From NCBI GenBank assembly GCA_021816625.1, contig JAKAXM010000010.1, forward strand, positions 1-64,000: 64,000 bases of DNA, written 5' to 3'. The notes under the pieces were generated by a model. That model was given only the letters and a program-made list of their open reading frames with translations, was not told the DNA's origin and ran no database searches. Below are positions 59,122 through 64,000 of this stretch, piece after piece (within the stretch, counting starts at the first letter, position 1; each line of letters begins with the position of its first letter). The stretch is from Pseudomonadota bacterium. Its GTDB lineage: Bacteria; Pseudomonadota; Gammaproteobacteria; Acidiferrobacterales; Acidiferrobacteraceae. Both the position numbers and the translations under genes were made by a program.

Positions 59122-59790
59122 CTAGGGCCGGCGATCTTCCGAGGGGCTGCGCTGCAGTCCGCCGCTTATGTGCGGCATAAGCGGCGCCCGGAGACTGTTT
59201 AGGACGTGGCGCGCGAGGCGGGCCACGGCCCCGCTCATGGCGCGCGTCGCACTTGCGTATCCCCCAGACGAGCGCTTATGTGTGGCAAACGTATGCGCGG
59301 GACCTAGCGTTGGGGCGGCCTGCACGGTCCATGTGGCCTGCAAAACCACGCGGCCATCCGCTTCCAGAAGGAATCTCTGCACGATCATGGATATGATCGC
59401 GCCGCCGCGAGCCGGCATCGATTCGCCGGGCATATGGACGATGGTCGGCGGGGCGATGCGGGCGGCGAGGTCGCGGGCAAGCGTAAAGCGCAACAGCTCT
59501 CCGGGCGGCGCGACCCAGCGGGCGTGATGGGCCAGCCCGACCCGTGTCCCTACGGTCGCATAGGCGATAGGAAGCCGGCTGTAACCGGGGGGCATGGTGA
59601 CCGGGCCTACTGCGATCGCCCGATAAGGGACGGGTCGAGGCGCGGCGCGAGCCGGTTCGGCGCGTAGGCGGAAGTAGCGCGTGGGTACGCTTACGCAGGC
59701 GGCGAGCACAGAGGTCGCAATGATCGCGAGTATCCGGCGCGCGGCGCGCGAGGGGTCTACGAGCGTGCGTCGCACAGGGCCGCTTTCCAT
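59122..59790 (-). CDS. PqiC-like (ABC transport auxiliary) lipoprotein
   Basis: A 222-residue lipoprotein with lipobox SVLAAC (Cys32) and body PVPYRAIAVGPVTMPPGYSRLPIAYATVG, typical of the PqiC/YmbA and MCE-associated auxiliary lipoproteins of the outer membrane. No MCE or ABC partner gene is in the window. It diverges from cyoA with about 200 bp between starts. A role in lipid transport next to the hopanoid genes is possible. Confidence 0.78.
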   Translation of the reverse strand: MESGPVRRTLVDPSRAARRILAIIATSVLAACVSVPTRYFRLRAEPARAAPRPVPYRAIAVGPVTMPPGYSRLPIAYATVGTRVGLAHHARWVAPPGELLRFTLARDLAARIAPPTIVHMPGESMPARGGAIISMIVQRFLLEADGRVVLQATWTVQAAPTLGPAHTFATHKRSSGGYASATRAMSGAVARLARHVLNSLRAPLMPHISGGLQRSPSEDRRP

Positions 59791-59989
59791 AAGACAGGGC
59801 GTCTCGGTTGGGGCATCGATGGCTCGCGAGTCTCGGCGGCGGTCGGGCGCCCGTCAATCAGACGCGCCGATCACAGGTTGCGCCGCCCTTCAGCGACGGT
59901 ATGGCGCGGGCCCCATCTCATGCAAAGGACCGATAAGCATGTCCGACTGCGACCCATACAATAACGACGGCACGTTGGCAGGGGGCTAT

Positions 59990-61012
59990 ATGGCAGAACG
60001 ACGTTGGGAAAGGGCCCGAGGACTGGTACCGGTGCTGGCGGCTATGCTGTCGGGCTGCGCCCAGAAGGGATTCTGGCTCTTCCATCCCAAGGGGGCTGTC
60101 GCCCGTACCGAATGGCACACCACCATCCTCGATGTCGCCGTCATGGGCGGCGTTATCCTCGTGGCCGGGGGACTCGTCGTCGCCTTCCTATGGCGCTATC
60201 GGGCTGGTAACCGCGCCCGAACCTATGATCCCCACTTCACATCCTCCTTGGTCATCGAGGTATTAGTGTGGGGGATACCGCTTGTGGTCGTGGGCTATCT
60301 GTCCTATTTCTCGGTAAAGAGTGTCTTCGCCACCAATCCTTATAACCCCTTGGCCGTACGGCAGGCCGTCGATCGCGCAGGCGGCGGCCTGCGCGAGGCC
60401 TACGGCGAGCGAGCCGATCCTACCGTCGTAGACGCGATGGGCGCACCGCCGCCCGCGACCCGTCCCTTGCAAGTCGAGGTGGTGACGACCGATTGGCAGT
60501 GGGTGTTCATCTACCCCCATCAGAGGGTGGCCACCGTAAACGAGCTTGTAATGCCGGTTCACACCCCCGTCGAGTTCGATCTCACCTCCGCTACGGTAGT
60601 CAATGATTTCTTCATACCCGAGCTCGTCGGAGAAATCGATATCATGCCCGGCATGCGCACCAAGCAGGCCTTGATCGCGAGCCGAACGGGAACCTATCAC
60701 GGATATTCCGATGATTACAGTGGCGGCGGCTTCTCATGGATGGGGTTTCGGGCTCGGGTGGAATCACCGCAAAGATTTAGAAGTTGGATCAAAAAAATGC
60801 AGGCACAGCCGGTGCACTTAAGCTACTCACGGTTCCGCCAGCTGGCCCGCCCCACGATCAATCTGAGTGAACGGATCAGCCGGTTCTCGCAGGTGCAAGC
60901 CGGTTTGTTTGATCACGTCGTTGAGCGCGTCATGGAAGGCCGCGTGTATCCCACCCCGTTAGCCATGACCGAAAATATGACAAAGCCCATGAAGGTGCGC
61001 TTGATAAAGTAG
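59990..61012 (+). CDS. cyoA: Ubiquinol oxidase (bo3-type) subunit II
   Basis: A 340-residue subunit. ATG 59990 gives a proper lipoprotein signal (MAERRWERARGLVPVLAAMLSGC); ATG 59939 is a possible longer start. Two membrane helices (about 44-70, 84-107) and a cupredoxin domain follow. The domain lacks the CuA Cys pair, so electrons come from quinol and not cytochrome c. DWQWVFIYPHQ and YSGGGFSWMGF are CyoA-typical. It is the first gene of cyoABCD. Confidence 0.94.
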   Translation: MAERRWERARGLVPVLAAMLSGCAQKGFWLFHPKGAVARTEWHTTILDVAVMGGVILVAGGLVVAFLWRYRAGNRARTYDPHFTSSLVIEVLVWGIPLVVVGYLSYFSVKSVFATNPYNPLAVRQAVDRAGGGLREAYGERADPTVVDAMGAPPPATRPLQVEVVTTDWQWVFIYPHQRVATVNELVMPVHTPVEFDLTSATVVNDFFIPELVGEIDIMPGMRTKQALIASRTGTYHGYSDDYSGGGFSWMGFRARVESPQRFRSWIKKMQAQPVHLSYSRFRQLARPTINLSERISRFSQVQAGLFDHVVERVMEGRVYPTPLAMTENMTKPMKVRLIK

Positions 61013-61022
61013 AGGAGTACGG

Positions 61023-63137
61023 ATGCTCGTTCATTACCCGGGTCCTTGGACCCCGCTGCTCGGCCGACTCGCCTTACGGCAGATCCCCTATCAGAATCCC
61101 ATCCTCGTCTGGACCTTTGTATTGGTGGTGCTCGCGGGGGCGCTGGTCGTGGGCGCCATCACTTACACCCGCTCCTGGACCTATCTATGGCGGGAGTGGC
61201 TTACGAGTGTCGATCACAAAAAGATCGGGGTCATGTATTGCCTTTTGGGCCTTGTGATGTTTTTTAGGGGGTTCATAGACGGCGTCATGATGCGCACCCA
61301 GCAGGTCATGGCCGTGGGGCCGCATTCGCCTGGCTATCTCGGCGCGTTGCACGGCTATCTGCCCCCCTACCATTTTGGGCAGATCTATAGTGCGCACGGC
61401 ACCATCATGATCCTCTTTGCCATAACCCCCATCCTGGTCGGCCTCATGAACATCATAGTGCCTTTGCAGATCGGCGCTCGCGACATGGCCTACCCTTACC
61501 TCAATGCCTTATCGTTCTGGCTGACGGCGGCTGCTACGGGTCTCGTCATGATCTCGCTCTTCGTGGGGGATTTCTCGCATGCCGGTTGGGTCGGCCTCAT
61601 CCCGCTTACCGAACTTGCCTACAGTCCTGGCGTAGGCGTCGACTACTGGATATGGGCGGTCCAGATCGGCAGCGTGGGGACGACGCTTGCCTCTATCAAT
61701 ATTATCGCCACCATCATAAAGATGCGCGCCCCCGGCATGAGCTGGACCAAGATGCCGATCTTTTGCTGGACGGCGCTTAGCACGAGTGTCGTTGGCTTAA
61801 GTTCGTTTCCCGTATTTACCGCCGCGGTAGCGCTTCTGAGCCTGGACCGCTACGCCGGGACGCACTTTTTTACCGCGGGTCTGGGTGGAAACCTCATGCT
61901 CTACACGGATCTGTTCTGGATATGGGGGCATCCCGAAGTGTATTACGTGGTATTGCCGGCCTTCGGCATCCTTTCGGAGATCATACCGACCTTCTCCGAG
62001 AAGCCGCTCTTTGGTTATATGACCATGGCCGCGGCCAGTATCGCGATCGGCGGCGTATCGTGGTCGGTCTGGCTGCACCACTTTTTTACCATGGGGGCAG
62101 GCCCCGGCGTGAATGCGTTTTTTAGTATCGCGAGCATGCTCGTAGGCATTCCCACGGGCGTGAAGGTCTTCAATTGGGCGTTTACCCTTTATCGCGGTCG
62201 CGTGCGTTTCGATCTGCCCATGTTATGGGCGCTGGCAGCGCTCGTGTTGCTGCTTACCGGCGGATTGACGGGGATGATGCTGGCCATGCCCGCCATCAAC
62301 TATACCGTTCATAACAGCGTGTTCGTGGTGGCACATTTTCATAATATGCTGAATGTCGTGGGATTTGCGTGCCTTGGAGCCATAAATTTCTGGTTCCCTA
62401 AGGTTTTCGGATTCAAGCTCGACGAGCGTATCGGGAAGCGCGCCTTTTGGTACTTCAGTGCGGGTACGGCGGTCCTGTTTGGCTGCATGTATGCCCTTGG
62501 ATTCATGGGCATGCCGCGCCGCCTGGACTATATCCCCTTTCCGTCCTGGCGGCCATTGCTCATAGGCGAGGAGATCGGGATCGTATTGTTCCTGATCTCA
62601 AGTTATTACCTCGTAAAGCAACTCTATGTCTCTATCCGGAATCGCGCACAGTATCGGGTCAGCGGTTCGGATGCCTGGGGCACGGCGCGCAGCCTCGAGT
62701 GGCTGGCGCACTGTCCTGTGCCGTTTTATAACTTCGCCGTCCAACCCCACATCAACGTCCGGGACGAGTGGGCGTGGAGACGCCAGAATGGTTTGGGGCA
62801 GACGGCCCCGGAACACTATGAGGATATCCATCTCCCCAACAATACGCCGATACCCCTGTTTATCGGTGTGCTCACGTTTGCTCTGGGGTTTGGCCTTGTA
62901 TGGCGTATGTACTGGCTCGCTTTGGCAAGTCTTATCGCCATCATCGCGGCTATCATTGCCCGCGCCTTCGACGATGATCCGGGACAAACGATACCGGGCG
63001 AGCGGATTCGTCGGATCGAGGCGGGCTTGGCCGGTGTCTTGGAGGGCCGGGTGGCGACGGGGGATGTGGTGGTGGGGGGTGCCGTCGCCTTTGAGACGCG
63101 GGCCACGAAGGCCGCGCCACGGGCCCGTGATGCCTAG
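61023..63137 (+). CDS. cyoB: Ubiquinol oxidase (bo3-type) subunit I
   Basis: A 704-residue heme-copper oxidase core with about fifteen helices. Ligands are in place: low-spin heme His125 (AHGTIM) and His440; CuB ligands His303, His352 and His353; high-spin heme His438 (VAHFH). The cross-linked Tyr307 and proton-channel Glu305 are in GHPEVY. It reduces O2 to water with quinol electrons and pumps protons. The tail after residue 650 is charged and cytosolic. It starts 10 nt after cyoA. Confidence 0.97.
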   Translation: MLVHYPGPWTPLLGRLALRQIPYQNPILVWTFVLVVLAGALVVGAITYTRSWTYLWREWLTSVDHKKIGVMYCLLGLVMFFRGFIDGVMMRTQQVMAVGPHSPGYLGALHGYLPPYHFGQIYSAHGTIMILFAITPILVGLMNIIVPLQIGARDMAYPYLNALSFWLTAAATGLVMISLFVGDFSHAGWVGLIPLTELAYSPGVGVDYWIWAVQIGSVGTTLASINIIATIIKMRAPGMSWTKMPIFCWTALSTSVVGLSSFPVFTAAVALLSLDRYAGTHFFTAGLGGNLMLYTDLFWIWGHPEVYYVVLPAFGILSEIIPTFSEKPLFGYMTMAAASIAIGGVSWSVWLHHFFTMGAGPGVNAFFSIASMLVGIPTGVKVFNWAFTLYRGRVRFDLPMLWALAALVLLLTGGLTGMMLAMPAINYTVHNSVFVVAHFHNMLNVVGFACLGAINFWFPKVFGFKLDERIGKRAFWYFSAGTAVLFGCMYALGFMGMPRRLDYIPFPSWRPLLIGEEIGIVLFLISSYYLVKQLYVSIRNRAQYRVSGSDAWGTARSLEWLAHCPVPFYNFAVQPHINVRDEWAWRRQNGLGQTAPEHYEDIHLPNNTPIPLFIGVLTFALGFGLVWRMYWLALASLIAIIAAIIARAFDDDPGQTIPGERIRRIEAGLAGVLEGRVATGDVVVGGAVAFETRATKAAPRARDA

Positions 63138-63193
63138 GGGAAAGTCGGGATGTGGTTTTCTGGGGTCGTGTACATGAAGAAAAGGAGGGCCGC

Positions 63194-63832
63194 ATGAGCA
63201 AGATGAATGATATGGATCCGGCCGGGGCGGTGTTATGGGCCCCCCATGACGCCGAACCCGATATGATTGCGACGCGTACGCTCGGGTTTTGGCTATATCT
63301 CCTGAGCGACGCCATGATCGTCGCCAGTCTGTTTGCAAGCTATCTTGTCTTAAACCATCGCATGAACGCCGCCGCAGGTCCGACGGCGGGCGCCGTCATG
63401 CATCCGCTTACGGCCTTATGGGAAACTATCTTGCTGTTGTCGGCGATACTGGCCTATGGCCTATCGCTGGTGGCGCTCAAGCGCAAAGACCGCCGCGGGG
63501 TTTTGGCCGGGTTTGGCGTGGCTTGTATGCTGGGGCTTGGCTTTCTTGTCATGGAAGGGCACGAGTTTGCCGATCTGGCCTTGCGGGGCGCCGTGCCGGA
63601 GCGCAGCGGCTATCTATCGGCACTCTATACCCTGGTTCTTTATCATGCGGTACACATCGTGTTTGCGCTCTTGTGGACGGCTGTTATGGCCGTACAAGTA
63701 GCGCGTCAGGGCTTTACGCCAAATGTCGTCTATCGCTTGCTGAATCTGAAGCTATTTTGGTTTTTCCAGGGCTTCATATGGATTTATGTATTTTGTTTTG
63801 TCGATCTCACGGGGGCTCTGCATGTCCACTGA
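63194..63832 (+). CDS. cyoC: Ubiquinol oxidase (bo3-type) subunit III
   Basis: A 212-residue membrane subunit with five helices and conserved LGFWLYLLSDAMIVASLFASYLVL, GHEFADL and HAVHIVFALLW. ATG 63194 follows AAGGAGG at the ideal distance; an in-frame start at 63152 is unlikely. The 3' end overlaps cyoD by 11 nt. Confidence 0.95.
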   Translation: MSKMNDMDPAGAVLWAPHDAEPDMIATRTLGFWLYLLSDAMIVASLFASYLVLNHRMNAAAGPTAGAVMHPLTALWETILLLSAILAYGLSLVALKRKDRRGVLAGFGVACMLGLGFLVMEGHEFADLALRGAVPERSGYLSALYTLVLYHAVHIVFALLWTAVMAVQVARQGFTPNVVYRLLNLKLFWFFQGFIWIYVFCFVDLTGALHVH

Positions 63833-64000
63833 ATGTCAAGACCCGCTGCAACATCCCCAGGTTCAAATGGCGCACGGCGGCCAGTATATAGCGGCCTACG
63901 TGTTCTCCCTTATCTTAAGCGCCTTGCCGCTTTTTTTGGTGCAAGAGCATGGTTATAGCGACACCCACCTACTCTTTGTTGTGATCGCGGCGGCTGCGGC
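63822..64000 (+). CDS. cyoD: Ubiquinol oxidase subunit IV, partial (runs off window)
   Basis: The frame from ATG 63822 overlaps the cyoC stop by 11 nt and stays open to 64000. It encodes a polar start (MSTECQDPLQHPQ) followed by GGQYIAAYVFSLILSALPLF, the first CyoD helix, and the beginning of a second helix. CyoD is a small three-helix assembly subunit. The 3' part lies beyond the window. Confidence 0.85.
   Translation, partial: MSTECQDPLQHPQVQMAHGGQYIAAYVFSLILSALPLFLVQEHGYSDTHLLFVVIAAAA

Noticed and set aside
59681-59989. Longer N-terminus for CyoA
   Set aside because: It would bury the lipoprotein signal peptide more than 100 residues into the protein; ATG 59990 or 59939 fits CyoA.

Overview
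The window reads as chromosome of a GC-rich, Gram-negative, autotrophic proteobacterium, most likely a gammaproteobacterial sulfur- or iron-oxidising chemolithoautotroph of the Acidiferrobacter/Acidithiobacillus/Halothiobacillus kind. The evidence is a form IA RuBisCO with a complete alpha-carboxysome operon, a DAB-type inorganic carbon pump, a bo3-type quinol oxidase and a very full hopanoid gene set. Hopanoids would suit an acid-stressed outer membrane. The species cannot be fixed from this window alone.

Layout. (1) 1-1723: a tRNA-Thr(CGT) followed by a broken tyrosine integrase and a 5'-truncated IS200/IS605 tnpB with its right end, probably the scar of an integrated element. (2) 1724-21722: a CO2-concentrating and fixing superoperon. 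cbbR is divergent from cbbL-cbbS-csoS2-csoSCA-csoS4A-csoS4B-csoS1 (three copies)-bacterioferritin-like gene-acRAF-mcdA-mcdB-cbbO-dabB-membrane gene-dabA-PII-like gene-cbbQ. (3) 21766-22986, minus strand: a Nudix hydrolase gene and csoS1D, the tandem-BMC shell pore protein, running toward cbbQ. (4) 23077-30421, minus strand: cell-envelope and signalling genes (PBP1A, a small membrane protein, lgt, an SPFH/NfeD pair, a GAF-GGDEF-EAL protein). (5) 30854-35386: an OYE-family reductase, glutathione peroxidase, glyoxalase I, an outer-membrane barrel and an unusual NRAMP-family transporter. (6) 35591-54569: about 19 kb of hopanoid genes, starting with ispH and running hpnH, hpnB, hpnM, mlaA, hpnA, hpnI, hpnJ, hpnK, hpnN, hpnL, squalene synthase, shc, hpnG, a second hpnL-like gene and a PAPS-type sulfotransferase. 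(7) 54619-59008, minus strand: five overlapping or closely spaced genes (two-domain VOC protein, SMP-30/gluconolactonase, cupin, DoxX, GMC oxidoreductase). (8) 59122-64000: a PqiC-like lipoprotein gene on the minus strand and cyoABCD on the plus strand; cyoD runs off the end.

How the genes work together. DabA/DabB would drive vectorial hydration of CO2 to cytosolic bicarbonate. The CsoS2/CsoS1/CsoS4/CsoS1D shell encloses RuBisCO and the carbonic anhydrase CsoSCA. CbbQ/CbbO re-activate RuBisCO, acRAF assists its assembly, and McdA/McdB position carboxysomes. The hopanoid block can take farnesyl-PP through squalene and hopene to adenosylhopane, ribosylhopane and cyclitol-ether hopanoids, and adds transport genes (HpnN, HpnM, MlaA).

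The observations most worth a second look are: a near-canonical -1 frameshift signal inside csoS2 (slippery CCCAAAA, correctly spaced stem, immediate stop in the -1 frame); a duplicated 35-bp promoter module upstream of cbbL with a foldable segment between the copies; two base-identical csoS1 genes plus a third ending in a CsoS2-like VTGN tail; an uncharacterised membrane gene and a PII-like gene inside the DAB operon; csoS1D coupled to a Nudix hydrolase; and a sulfotransferase plus a second HpnL at the end of the hopanoid cluster.
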